Assembly: GCF_001436045.1 (NCBI RefSeq)
Contig: NZ_AZER01000016.1
Coordinates: 62,001-126,000, forward strand
Direction: 5' to 3'
Origin: Limosilactobacillus frumenti DSM 13145
GTDB lineage: Bacteria > Bacillota > Bacilli > Lactobacillales > Lactobacillaceae
Length of the DNA: 64,000 nucleotides
The stretch's first letter is position 1. Each line of letters starts with the position of its first letter. Made by a program: the position numbers and the translations under genes. A model generated the notes under the pieces. That model searched no databases. It worked only from the letters and a program-made list of their open reading frames with translations, and was not told the origin of the DNA. Below, piece after piece: positions 46,940 to 55,865 of this stretch.

Positions 46940-47137
46940 TTAATGCTTGTTAGGATCAGCACTGCGCGTGATAAAGTAAATGCAGTTGGCTGCAACTAAG
47001 CCAAAGATTACTGCTAGGATTCCGGATAACATGTAGTTAGGGGTGGCAGTTTCCAATTGACTGGTGATATAAGTTAAAATTTCACCCAGGATTAAAGCCA
47101 TAATGGCGCCACCAATATTAGCGGATAAGTATCTCAC
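46940..47137 (-). CDS. DUF2929 family small membrane protein
   Basis: A 65-residue protein with two transmembrane helices (about residues 8-25 and 38-58) and a short basic C-terminus. The GTG at 47137 (MRYLSANIGG) is preferred over ATG at 47146 because the AAAGGAGA ribosome-binding site touches the latter, and because DUF2929 (YjzD-like) proteins begin MRY. No function is known. It is divergent from dnaE, a pairing that is common in lactobacilli as far as I recall. Confidence 0.75.
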   Translation of the reverse strand: MRYLSANIGGAIMALILGEILTYITSQLETATPNYMLSGILAVIFGLVAANCIYFITRSADPNKH

Positions 47138-47263
47138 CGGGAACATCTCCTTTGGTTTTACTAATCATCTATTAGTTTAACACCCTTCGCAAATGGCCGC
47201 TAGGTATAAATTATGGGATCGAGAGAAATCTTTGTTATAATCTTGATGAAAGAGGTGAAGTTG

Positions 47264-50200
47264 ATGGTGTTTGTACCGCTACAAGTTCATAGTTCATTTA
47301 GCTTGCTGCAGAGCCCAATTCGTATCAAGCAACTTGTTCAGCAGGCAAAACAGCTGGGATACTCTAGCCTAGCCTTAACTGATCGAAACATTTTATATGG
47401 TGCAGTCGATTTTTACAATGCCGCTCATGAGGCGGGCATCAAGCCGTTGATTGGTCTTGAATTAACCGTTGCTTTGAACAATGTTGATGGAACAACCTTA
47501 GATATTGTTTTGCTTGCTAAGGATCGTAAAGGGTATCAGCACTTAATGGACTTGTCCACGCTTCACCAGACAACTGATTACCAGAAATTGCCGTTAACCT
47601 TGCAAAATATTGTGCCCCATTTAGCGTCACTAATTGTCATGATTCCACCGCAAACGAGTGTTTATTCATGGCTTAAGGATGATGTAACAACTTTGATGAC
47701 ATTGAAAAATGCTGTTGATGACCACAGCTTATACTTAGGAATCAATCCGCAACTAGACCTGGTCCAACGGGAGACCTTACAACAACTCAGTACGAAAACG
47801 CGGTTAGCATTAGTAGGGCTGAATTCGGTGGACTACTTAAAACCAACAGACTTGTTTGCCAGTAAGGTCCTCAGAGCAATCGGTCAAAACGTTACCTTGG
47901 ATAATCCAGCCCAGTCTGCTCGTCAAGAAGGCACCCATTATCTTCGGAGCATGTCTGAAGTTGAGGCAGATTATCGAACCGCACACTTGTTGCCGGCAGC
48001 CGAGAGGACGGGACAAATTGCAGATGCCTGCTCACTAGACTTTGAATTTAAAGCACCGGTGTTACCACATTTTGCGACCCCAGACGGGCTTAGTTCTCAA
48101 CAATATTTGCGGCAGCTTTGTATTAAGGGATTAAAAAAGCGTCAGGTTGCCCCGGGTTTGACCATCAAGGATTACCAACAACGATTGACGAAGGAACTTA
48201 AGGTGATCCACCAGATGGGGTTTGATGATTATTTCTTGATTGTTTGGGATGTCATGAATTTTGCCCACTCAACCAATATCACTACTGACCCAGGTCGGGG
48301 GTCTGCAGCTGGCTCGTTAGTCGCCTATGCATTAGCGATTACCGAAGTTGACCCGTTACAATACCGGCTTCTCTTTGAACGATTTTTAAACCCTGAACGA
48401 GCGCAAATGCCAGATATTGACCTTGATATTCCTGATAATCGCCGGAATGAGGTTTTACAATATGTTCACCAAAAATATGGCCACCAACGTGTTGCCCAAA
48501 TTATCACGTTTGGTACCCTAGCTGCTAAACAAGTGATTCGGGACGTGAGTCGGGTTTTTGGATTAACGCGCTACCAAGTTAATGAGTTAACAGGAGCCCT
48601 CCCACATGGCCTTCACCTAACTATTGACTCGGCATTAAAGGAATCGCAACCATTCCGTAATTTATTGGATGACCATCCAGAATACCGGTTGTTAATTCAA
48701 GTTGCTCAGCAACTAGAAGGATTACCGCGGCATTATTCGACTCACGCCGCTGGAATTGTATTATCGGAAAAACCACTATCAGACATCGTGCCACTCCAAG
48801 AGGGTAGTGATGGCTTATTGATGACCCAGTTCCCAAAGGATACCGTTGAGGCGCTGGGACTGTTGAAGATGGACTTTTTGGGGTTGAAGAACCTCTCAAT
48901 TTTGGATGCAGCTGTCCAGTCCATCCGTAACACTTCTCCAGATTTTGATTTGACCAAAATCTCTTTGAGCGACCCCACAACAATGCAGTTGTTCCAAAAG
49001 GGCGATACAGACGGGGTCTTTCAGTTTGAATCAGCGGGAATTCGTCAAGTGTTAGTCAGTTTGCACCCAGATTCATTTGAAGATATTGTGGCCGTTAACG
49101 CTCTTTATCGTCCAGGTCCGCTGGAAAATATTCCCCACTTTATTGCTCGCAAACATGGTCAGGAAGCAATCACTATTCCTGATCCATCTCTAAAACCCAT
49201 CCTGGGTTCAACCTATGGCATTTTGGTGTACCAGGAACAAGTAATGCAGGTGGCATCAGCAATGGCTGGTTTCTCATTAGGGGAAGCCGATTTGTTACGG
49301 CGGGCCATGAGTAAAAAGAAGCGTCATACCATGGAAAGCATGCGGAACAAATTTATTACTGGTGCTCAGCAACGGGGGTATAGCAAAGAATTAGCTCAAC
49401 AAGTATTCGATTATATTGATCAATTTGCTAACTATGGTTTTAATCGCTCTCACGCGGTTGCGTATTCCAAATTAGCTTTTGAAATGGCATATCTGAAGTG
49501 TCACTATCCGGCAGAATTTTTTGCTGCACTGATGAATGCGGAAACTAACATGGCTAAAATGAAACAGCATGTTAGTGATGCTCAACGGTTTAATGTTGCT
49601 GTTTCAGGGCCGCGGATTAACATTAGTGATCGTTCGTTTACCCTCAATCAGGGAACCATTTATTTTGGCCTAGGTGCAATTAAGGGGATGCGGCGCGACT
49701 TTATTGCGACGATTATTGATGAACGACGCCTTCATGGTAAATATAAAGATTTACGTAACTTTATTGACCGTTTACCGAGTAAGTGGCAAAAAGAAGAACT
49801 GATTAGTCCATTAATTTACACGGGGGCCTTCGATGGTCTTGGCTATAATCGTGCAGAAATGATTGATTCACTTGACCAGTTGATTTCGGGCATTAAGTTA
49901 TTTGCAGGGACAGAAGGACTTGAGAGTGATCCCAGTCTCCAGTCCAGTATTAAACAACGCGCGGAGTATCCATTAATTACGCGATTGACAAAGGAGAATG
50001 ATTATCTAGGTGTTTATTTATCGGGTCACCCGGTTAGTCAATTTGCCGAGTTGGCGACCCGCTTGCATGCTGTTAAGATTGCATCATTACCACTTAATCG
50101 CCCCGTCACCGTGTTAATTTTGGTTAACCGAGTGAAGGTAATCCACACTAAGAAAGATCATCGACAAATGGCATTTATTACGGGGTCTGATCAAACGGGT

Positions 50201-50620
50201 TCAGTCAATGTGACGGTTTTCCCGCGGCAATATGATCGGTTTGCTGAATTACTGAAACCCAATACGGTTTTGGTAGTTCGGGGGAAAACCGAAGAGCGCT
50301 CCGGACACGGTTTACAAATTGTCGCCGACAATATTGATAATGCTCAGCAAATGCAGCACCGAACTCAGCCGAATATTCAACGGTGGGTATTGAGAGTTAC
50401 AGATGAGAGTAAGAAGGAAGTATTGCTTACTCAGCTCCACCAGTTAACTCGTGGTCATCATGGAAATACACCGGTTTTAATTTATTATCCGCAAACAGAC
50501 ATGAAGTATTTAGAAGCTGCTCGGTACTGGCTTAATACAAGTGAAGAGGTTCATCACACACTCAACCGGATATTTGGAGCAGATAATGTTGTCTTACAAC
50601 AGCTCCATAAGAAGCATTAA
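47264..50620 (+). CDS. dnaE: DNA polymerase III alpha subunit, DnaE type
   Basis: Lagging-strand/primer-extending replicative polymerase of Gram-positives. The ATG at 47264 follows AGAGGTGA and starts MVFVPLQVHSSFSLL, the PHP domain (residues 1-210). The palm has DPGRGSAAGSLVAYAL and the catalytic PDIDLDIPDNRR near residues 385-400, then AIVLSEKPL, the fingers region RRAMSKKKRHTMESM and a C-terminal OB fold (PVTVLILVNRVKVIHTKKDHRQMAFITG). At 1118 residues it is normal for Firmicute DnaE (shorter than E. coli). PolC would be elsewhere. pyk follows without an intervening pfkA. Confidence 0.97.
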   Translation: MVFVPLQVHSSFSLLQSPIRIKQLVQQAKQLGYSSLALTDRNILYGAVDFYNAAHEAGIKPLIGLELTVALNNVDGTTLDIVLLAKDRKGYQHLMDLSTLHQTTDYQKLPLTLQNIVPHLASLIVMIPPQTSVYSWLKDDVTTLMTLKNAVDDHSLYLGINPQLDLVQRETLQQLSTKTRLALVGLNSVDYLKPTDLFASKVLRAIGQNVTLDNPAQSARQEGTHYLRSMSEVEADYRTAHLLPAAERTGQIADACSLDFEFKAPVLPHFATPDGLSSQQYLRQLCIKGLKKRQVAPGLTIKDYQQRLTKELKVIHQMGFDDYFLIVWDVMNFAHSTNITTDPGRGSAAGSLVAYALAITEVDPLQYRLLFERFLNPERAQMPDIDLDIPDNRRNEVLQYVHQKYGHQRVAQIITFGTLAAKQVIRDVSRVFGLTRYQVNELTGALPHGLHLTIDSALKESQPFRNLLDDHPEYRLLIQVAQQLEGLPRHYSTHAAGIVLSEKPLSDIVPLQEGSDGLLMTQFPKDTVEALGLLKMDFLGLKNLSILDAAVQSIRNTSPDFDLTKISLSDPTTMQLFQKGDTDGVFQFESAGIRQVLVSLHPDSFEDIVAVNALYRPGPLENIPHFIARKHGQEAITIPDPSLKPILGSTYGILVYQEQVMQVASAMAGFSLGEADLLRRAMSKKKRHTMESMRNKFITGAQQRGYSKELAQQVFDYIDQFANYGFNRSHAVAYSKLAFEMAYLKCHYPAEFFAALMNAETNMAKMKQHVSDAQRFNVAVSGPRINISDRSFTLNQGTIYFGLGAIKGMRRDFIATIIDERRLHGKYKDLRNFIDRLPSKWQKEELISPLIYTGAFDGLGYNRAEMIDSLDQLISGIKLFAGTEGLESDPSLQSSIKQRAEYPLITRLTKENDYLGVYLSGHPVSQFAELATRLHAVKIASLPLNRPVTVLILVNRVKVIHTKKDHRQMAFITGSDQTGSVNVTVFPRQYDRFAELLKPNTVLVVRGKTEERSGHGLQIVADNIDNAQQMQHRTQPNIQRWVLRVTDESKKEVLLTQLHQLTRGHHGNTPVLIYYPQTDMKYLEAARYWLNTSEEVHHTLNRIFGADNVVLQQLHKKH

Positions 50621-50647
50621 ATGAGGATTTCATGAGAAGAATAAAAA

Positions 50648-50661
50648 TGATAGCGCTTTCT
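50648..50661 (+). promoter_or_regulatory. Candidate CcpA cre site upstream of pyk
   Basis: TGATAGCGCTTTCT matches the cre consensus TGWAANCGNTNWCA with two mismatches and keeps the central CG. It is about 60-70 bases upstream of the probable pyk start (-10 TATCAT at 50708-50713), the side from which CcpA activates glycolytic genes. Confidence 0.5.
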
Positions 50662-50783
50662 TGATAACTTTTCACAAAAAGGTACAGACACTGATTTTGA
50701 AAAGTGCTATCATACAGTTGTGCAAATGAGGGATGCAAATGCAGACCGCAGTTGATGCATAAATGCAAAGGAGAGATTCATTT

Positions 50784-52205
50784 ATGAAGAAAACCAAGAT
50801 TGTAAGTACGCTTGGTCCTGCAAGTACAGATGTTGATACTATTGTTAAGTTGATCAACGCCGGTGCTAATATTTTCCGGTTCAACTTCTCACATGGTGAT
50901 CATCCAGAACACCTCGGCCGGATGCAAAACGTTAAGAAGGCTGAAGAAATCACCGGTAAAGAAGTTGGTATCATGCTTGATACCAAGGGTGCTGAAATTC
51001 GGACTACTGTTGAAAAAGAAGGTAAGATTAACTTCGAAATTGGCGACAAGGTTCGTATTTCCATGGATCCTTCTATTGAAGGTACCCACGACAAGATTGC
51101 CGTTACTTACCCAGGCCTTTATGATGATACTCATGTTGGTGGCCATGTATTATTTGATGATGGTTTAATTGACATGGTTATTGATGAAAAGGATGAAGAA
51201 CACCGTGAATTAGTATGCCACGTTCTTAACCGTGGTGTTCTTGGTTCACGTAAGGGTGTTAACGCCCCTGGTGTTTCCATCAACTTGCCAGGTATCACTA
51301 AGAAGGATAGTAGTGATATTCGGTTTGGCCTTGAACACAACATTAATTACATCTCTGCTTCATTCGTTCGTAAGGCTCAAGATGTTCTTGATATTCGTGA
51401 ATTGCTCAAGGAAAAGAACATGGAAGATGTTCAAATCTTCCCTAAGATTGAATCTCAAGAAGGTATCGACAACTTCGAAGAAATCATCGAAGTTTCTGAC
51501 GGTCTGATGGTTCCTCGTGGTGACATGGGTGTTGAAATTCCACCTGAAAATGTTCCATTGATTCAAAAGCACATGATTCGTCGTTGCAACGAATTAGGTA
51601 AGCCAGTTATTACTGCTACCCAGATGCTTGATTCAATGCAAGAAAATCCACGTCCAACTCGTGCCGAAGTTTCTGATGTTGCCAACGCTGTCTTTGATGG
51701 TACTGATGCAACGATGCTTTCTGGTGAAAGTGCTAACGGTGACTACCCTGTAGAATCTGTTTCAATGATGAACCGGATTGATATCAAGGCTGAAAACCAC
51801 TTGGCTCAATACGGTACTGAAACCTTTGACTGGGATAAGTCTGATGTTACCGAAACCATTGGTTCTGCTGTTTCACAAGCTGCTAAGGATCTTGACATCC
51901 ACACTATCGTTGCCGCAACTGCTTCTGGCTACACTGCTCGGATGATTTCTAAGTACCGTCCAAATGCTGATATCTTGGCATTAACACCAAGTGACCGTGT
52001 TGCTCGTGGCTTGATGATCAACTGGGGTGTTCAACCACACGTTGTTGACAAGTTGGATTCCACCGATAAGATGTTTGACTTAGCTGCCAAGAAGGCTGTT
52101 GAACTTGGCTTTGCTAAGAAGGGTGACAAGATTATCATTGTTGCTGGTGTTCCTCTGGGTGTTCCAGGTGCAACCAACATGATGCGGATCAAGACCATCG
52201 ACTAA
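50784..52205 (+). CDS. pyk: Pyruvate kinase
   Basis: Makes pyruvate and ATP from PEP. ATG at 50784 follows AAAGGAGAG. The 473-residue protein has KIVSTLGPAS, the substrate Lys/metal motif in IFPKIESQEGIDNFEEI (Lys 217-like) and DGLMVPRGDMGVEIP, and ATQMLDSM. It ends at GVPGATNMMRIKTID, so it lacks the ~110-residue C-terminal PEP-utiliser-like extension found in many homofermentative lactobacilli. Codon use is highly biased (GGT, AAC, GAA), fitting strong expression. It has its own promoter and terminator. Confidence 0.97.
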   Translation: MKKTKIVSTLGPASTDVDTIVKLINAGANIFRFNFSHGDHPEHLGRMQNVKKAEEITGKEVGIMLDTKGAEIRTTVEKEGKINFEIGDKVRISMDPSIEGTHDKIAVTYPGLYDDTHVGGHVLFDDGLIDMVIDEKDEEHRELVCHVLNRGVLGSRKGVNAPGVSINLPGITKKDSSDIRFGLEHNINYISASFVRKAQDVLDIRELLKEKNMEDVQIFPKIESQEGIDNFEEIIEVSDGLMVPRGDMGVEIPPENVPLIQKHMIRRCNELGKPVITATQMLDSMQENPRPTRAEVSDVANAVFDGTDATMLSGESANGDYPVESVSMMNRIDIKAENHLAQYGTETFDWDKSDVTETIGSAVSQAAKDLDIHTIVAATASGYTARMISKYRPNADILALTPSDRVARGLMINWGVQPHVVDKLDSTDKMFDLAAKKAVELGFAKKGDKIIIVAGVPLGVPGATNMMRIKTID

Positions 52206-52219
52206 TTTTTATTAGGTTG

Positions 52220-52248
52220 AAAGGCTGGGAAAATTCCCGGCCTTTTTT
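52220..52248 (+). terminator. Intrinsic terminator after pyk
   Basis: AAGGCTGGGA pairs with TCCCGGCCTT (one G-U) around a short AAAT loop, followed by six Ts. Confidence 0.9.
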
Positions 52249-52335
52249 AGTTTAAACTAGATGGGACTAGCTAAAGATTGCCGACCCGTGTAGAATAAAT
52301 AGGTGATACGGAAAATTTGAGGAATGGTGAAATAT

Positions 52336-53220
52336 ATGAACACTGCATTAGGTAAAGTTGTGACTGCCATTATGATTGATGAGAATGAACACGATTATTT
52401 TGTTCAGCCGGATCGTAATGGGCAGACCTACCGCTTACCCAAAAAGGAGAGTCCCCAAGTTCTGCACATTGGTGGCCAGGTACGGGGATTCGTATATGAA
52501 AATGAAAATCACCAGTTACAAATGACTTGCCAGCATATTCCGACCGTGCAGGTTGATCACTACGATTACGGGACAGTTGTTGCAGTGCGGCGGGACCTCG
52601 GTGTCTTTGTTAACATTGGTTTACCTAATAAGGATATTGTAGTTTCTTTAGATGATCTGCCAACGTTGAAACATCTGTGGCCACAACCAGGTGACCGTTT
52701 GCTGATGGCACTGAAGGTTGATGCTCAAGACCGCATTTGGGGACAGTTGGCTGACGACCAAATTTACCATACAATTGCTAATCCACCTTCGAAACGTATG
52801 ATGAATCGTGATGTAATGGCAACGGTTTACCGTCTGAAGATGGCAGGGACTTTTGTGATTACAGATAATTATCACTTGGGATTTATCCATCCTAGTGAGC
52901 GTGATCAAGAACCACGCCTCGGGGAACACGTTAAGGCACGAGTAATTGGTCTTTCTTCTCATGGCAGCCTAAATCTTTCCCTGAAGCCTCGTGCATACCA
53001 AGCCATTGGTGAAGATGCGCAAATGATCTTGACCATGTTGGAACACAACGTTAATCATCGCTTACCATACACAGACAAAACTGATCCGACAGTGATTCGG
53101 TCGGTTTTTGGAATTAGTAAAGGGCAGTTTAAACGGGCCGTGGGGCACCTCCTTAAAGAACGTCTAGTTAAGGAAGAAGCTAACCAGCTTATTTTACTGA
53201 AACAAAGTCATGACGAATGA
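52336..53220 (+). CDS. S1-domain RNA-binding protein, CvfB family
   Basis: A 294-residue protein resembling CvfB/YitL, an RNA-binding factor with several S1-like domains and a C-terminal winged helix. ATG at 52336 (NTALGKVVTAIMIDEN) is preferred; an in-frame ATG at 52324 overlaps the GAGGAATGGTGA region. S1-like segments are at about residues 65-130 (YDYGTVVAVRRDLGVFVNIGLPNKDIVVS) and 150-215, and the wing domain has RSVFGISKGQFKRAVGHLLKERLV near residues 255-280. It overlaps the xerD-like gene by 11 bases, opening a long operon to rluB. Confidence 0.87.
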   Translation: MNTALGKVVTAIMIDENEHDYFVQPDRNGQTYRLPKKESPQVLHIGGQVRGFVYENENHQLQMTCQHIPTVQVDHYDYGTVVAVRRDLGVFVNIGLPNKDIVVSLDDLPTLKHLWPQPGDRLLMALKVDAQDRIWGQLADDQIYHTIANPPSKRMMNRDVMATVYRLKMAGTFVITDNYHLGFIHPSERDQEPRLGEHVKARVIGLSSHGSLNLSLKPRAYQAIGEDAQMILTMLEHNVNHRLPYTDKTDPTVIRSVFGISKGQFKRAVGHLLKERLVKEEANQLILLKQSHDE

Positions 53221-54103
53221 AATTGATACATTTACCAGGTATTTAGCACATCAAGGCCGTTCGCAAAATACGGTTGATTCTTACCGGCTTGATTTGGAAA
53301 CCTGTACCGCATATTTTCAGACAGTCGGGATTAACCAATGGGCGACAGTGGATCGGTATGCCATTATGAATTTGATTACTCACTTGCAAAAGCAGGGCCG
53401 GGCCAATACGACAATTAACCGTTTTTTATCAAGCCTCCGGCAACTATATCGATTCCTGATTCAAGAAGGCTTAGTCAAAACTAACCCGTTAACGTTAATC
53501 CACCAATTACCGGTTCAAATTGATCAACAGAGTTCACAGACCGTCTTAAAGAATGATGAGGTGCAAGCCTTACTACAGGCACCGGATACTAGTCAGCCAT
53601 TGGGTCTTCGAGACCGGGCATTATTGGAAATGTTCTACGCGACCGGAATGAAAGTCACCGAGATTCTGCAATTGTCAATGGATCAGCTTCATCTGGATCT
53701 CCGAGTCATTAACTTTCAGGGAGATCATGGCCGGGCACGAATTATTCCCCTTTCACCAACTTGTTGTGAATGGTTAGCAAAGTATTTAACGGTTAGTCGT
53801 CCCCAACTGGTGAGTGATCATGAACCGTTTGTGTTTGTTAACGCCCATGGTCATCACCTCACTCGTCAAGGTATTTGGAAAATTTTACGTCAGCAAACAA
53901 ATGCTGCTAACCTGAAGCGTGATGTTACCCCGCAGTTATTGCGTCATACCTTTGTTGCTGATTTGTTGACCAATGGTGCCAGTTGGCAAGGAGTGCAGTC
54001 ATTATTGGGGCATACACCGACTAATACTGCTTATGCGCAATTGCTAACACTGTCGTCGCAGGAATTAATAGACCTGTACGATCGTTATCATACAGATATT
54101 TAG
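53210..54103 (+). CDS. XerD-like tyrosine recombinase family protein with degenerate active site
   Basis: A 297-residue protein with the full tyrosine recombinase layout: N-terminal core-binding domain (about 1-95, NTVDSYRLDLETCTAYF and NRFLSSLRQLYRFLI) and catalytic domain. Canonical Xer residues are largely replaced: Arg I by K148 (YATGMKVTEIL), the beta-hairpin Lys by Q170, His II by Q242 (TPQLLRHTF); Arg II (R245) and the His/Trp position (H268) remain; the only nearby Tyr, Y275, is two residues closer to H268 than the usual nucleophile. A strand-cleaving role is doubtful. The position before ribT-scpAB is typical of Firmicute xerD or XerD-like genes. Confidence 0.85.
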   Translation: MTNEIDTFTRYLAHQGRSQNTVDSYRLDLETCTAYFQTVGINQWATVDRYAIMNLITHLQKQGRANTTINRFLSSLRQLYRFLIQEGLVKTNPLTLIHQLPVQIDQQSSQTVLKNDEVQALLQAPDTSQPLGLRDRALLEMFYATGMKVTEILQLSMDQLHLDLRVINFQGDHGRARIIPLSPTCCEWLAKYLTVSRPQLVSDHEPFVFVNAHGHHLTRQGIWKILRQQTNAANLKRDVTPQLLRHTFVADLLTNGASWQGVQSLLGHTPTNTAYAQLLTLSSQELIDLYDRYHTDI

Positions 54104-54123
54104 TTATAAGAAGGAGTATCTGA

Positions 54124-54486
54124 ATGCTGATTCGGTATCGAAAAGATTATCAAAAAATTGCTGTTGGGCTGTTAACATTTCGACCAGAATTGCGTGGTTA
54201 CCATCAAGCGTTAGGTGTCCTTCAGATGGCCCTTGAAAAGCACTTTCCAATTTTTCTATGGAAAGATACAGATGACAACCACTTTATTGCCATTGCAATT
54301 GTCGAAACGGGACCTCATTACGCACTCTTGCGGCAGTTATCATTTACGCCGACAGAGCGGTCTGGCAGAAATGTATTTGCTGTCCTGACGGCAATCCATG
54401 AACAATTTGCTGGTGTTCGTTTAATGGGCACTTTGAAGACCCAGCCATTGATTTCGACATGGGAGCGTAGCAATGAAAGACAATGA
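54124..54486 (+). CDS. ribT: RibT family GNAT-like protein
   Basis: A 120-residue protein similar to RibT of the bacillus rib region, a small GNAT-fold protein of unresolved function that was named for its position. The N-terminus MLIRYRKDYQKIAVGLLTF and the central FPIFLWKDTDDNHFIAIAIVE are family-like. It does not imply riboflavin synthesis here. It overlaps scpA by 14 bases and lies between xerD-like and scpA as in many Firmicutes. Confidence 0.85.
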   Translation: MLIRYRKDYQKIAVGLLTFRPELRGYHQALGVLQMALEKHFPIFLWKDTDDNHFIAIAIVETGPHYALLRQLSFTPTERSGRNVFAVLTAIHEQFAGVRLMGTLKTQPLISTWERSNERQ

Positions 54487-55270
54487 AGAAGTTATTCCAC
54501 GATATCCATTTCAGCCAACGCTAAAAATTGGTTCTTTTGAAGGACCCTTGGATTTACTCTTGCATCTTATTCGCCAGTCCAAAATGGATATTTACGATAT
54601 TCAAATTGAACCCATCACTGAGCAATATATGGACTACTTGCGTCAGATGAAGGAACACCGGTTAGAGGTCGCTGGTGATTATTTCGTAATGGCGGCAACT
54701 TTGATGAATATTAAGAGTCGTTTATTGCTTCCGCAGAGCCCTGATGTGGAGGAAGAACAACCGGAAGAAGAAAGTGATCCGCGTGAGGAACTGGTTCAGC
54801 AGTTGCTAGAATATCAGCGTTATCAAAAGGCAGCTGCGCATTTAAAAGATCGAGCAGACTTTCGTCAACAGGAGTATACTCGTCCGGCAATGCAGGTTCC
54901 TCGGGAAATGGTAGCTGCGCACGTTCAGCCAGGCGTTACTTTAGGCCAATTGCAAAAGGCTTTTGGTCAAGTATTGCAACGTCATCAACTAACGCGACCA
55001 GTGACTGAAACTGTGGCGGCAGAAAAGGTCTCAATTGGTCAGCGAATGCGTTTAATAATGGAAAGTGTTCACCAGACCGCCACGCGTTTTAATGACCTTT
55101 TTGAAGATGACCAGACACGCGATAATTTGGTAACTACTTTTTTGGCGTTACTGGAGTTGACAAAGCACCAAGCAGTTACTGTATATCAAGAAACATTGTT
55201 TGGACCAATTATTGTAACGGAGGGACCACATGGTGAAGAATTCCGCGCCAAGCAACTTAGCACAAATTGA
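54473..55270 (+). CDS. scpA: Segregation and condensation protein A (kleisin)
   Basis: ScpA bridges the SMC dimer with ScpB to form bacterial condensin. The 265-residue protein has the N-terminal SMC-neck-binding motif FEGPLDLLLHLIRQSKMDIYDI near residues 19-40, the middle helical acidic linker (EEEQPEEESDPREELVQQLLEYQRYQKAA) and the C-terminal winged helix with TTFLALLELTKHQAVTVYQ. It overlaps ribT (14 bases) and scpB (41 bases). Confidence 0.96.
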   Translation: MKDNEEVIPRYPFQPTLKIGSFEGPLDLLLHLIRQSKMDIYDIQIEPITEQYMDYLRQMKEHRLEVAGDYFVMAATLMNIKSRLLLPQSPDVEEEQPEEESDPREELVQQLLEYQRYQKAAAHLKDRADFRQQEYTRPAMQVPREMVAAHVQPGVTLGQLQKAFGQVLQRHQLTRPVTETVAAEKVSIGQRMRLIMESVHQTATRFNDLFEDDQTRDNLVTTFLALLELTKHQAVTVYQETLFGPIIVTEGPHGEEFRAKQLSTN

Positions 55271-55865
55271 GGGATTACTCTTTATTGCAGGTGATGAGGG
55301 TATAACTTTAGGTGATTTAGCGAAGATTACTGGCTTTATGAAACCGGCGATTGTGGGAATGATTGACCAATTGAAGACGAAGTATGCTGAGGATTCCAAT
55401 AGCGCCCTTGTTGTATTGAACAGTGCTGAAACATATCGTTTGGCCACTAAGCATTCGTTATCTCCAGTGATCAAACGCTATTTTGAAGTTCCACTGACCA
55501 TGCCATTGACCAAAGCGTTACTGGAAGTTTTAGCAATTGTGGCTTACCGACAGCCAATTACCCGCTTGGAGATTGACGATATTCGGGGTGTGCAGAGCTC
55601 AGGCTCCCTTCAGAAATTGATGGCGCGGGGGTTGATCGATACCCATGGCCGCTTGGATGCCCCGGGGCGTCCATTCTTGTACGTTACCACGGAGGCCTTC
55701 CTCAACTATTTTGGGATGACTACTATCAAGGACTTACCACCGCTTGCTAAACAGGAAGATTTGGATCTTGACCAAATGAATGGTGACCTCTTCTTGGAAG
55801 CATTACAAGCACGACAGAAACAACAGGAGGCAGATAATGGAAAGACTACAAAAAGTAATGGCTGA
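55230..55865 (+). CDS. scpB: Segregation and condensation protein B
   Basis: ScpB dimer binds ScpA in condensin. The 211-residue protein has two winged-helix domains: AQIEGLLFIAGDEGITLGDLAKITG (residues 11-35) and LLEVLAIVAYRQPITRLEIDDIRGVQSSGSLQKLMARGLI (about 94-135). ATG at 55230 has an ideal GGAGG and lies inside scpA, so translation is coupled. It overlaps rluB by 29 bases. Confidence 0.96.
   Translation: MVKNSAPSNLAQIEGLLFIAGDEGITLGDLAKITGFMKPAIVGMIDQLKTKYAEDSNSALVVLNSAETYRLATKHSLSPVIKRYFEVPLTMPLTKALLEVLAIVAYRQPITRLEIDDIRGVQSSGSLQKLMARGLIDTHGRLDAPGRPFLYVTTEAFLNYFGMTTIKDLPPLAKQEDLDLDQMNGDLFLEALQARQKQQEADNGKTTKSNG

Noticed and set aside
53210-54103. Integrase of a mobile element or phage
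   Set aside because: The gene sits in a conserved housekeeping cluster (ribT-scpA-scpB-rluB) with no att repeats, phage genes or tRNA nearby.
54124-54486. ribT as evidence of a riboflavin synthesis operon
   Set aside because: No ribD, ribE, ribA or ribH gene is nearby; ribT is a conserved neighbour of scpA, and the cell carries the RibU importer under an FMN riboswitch.
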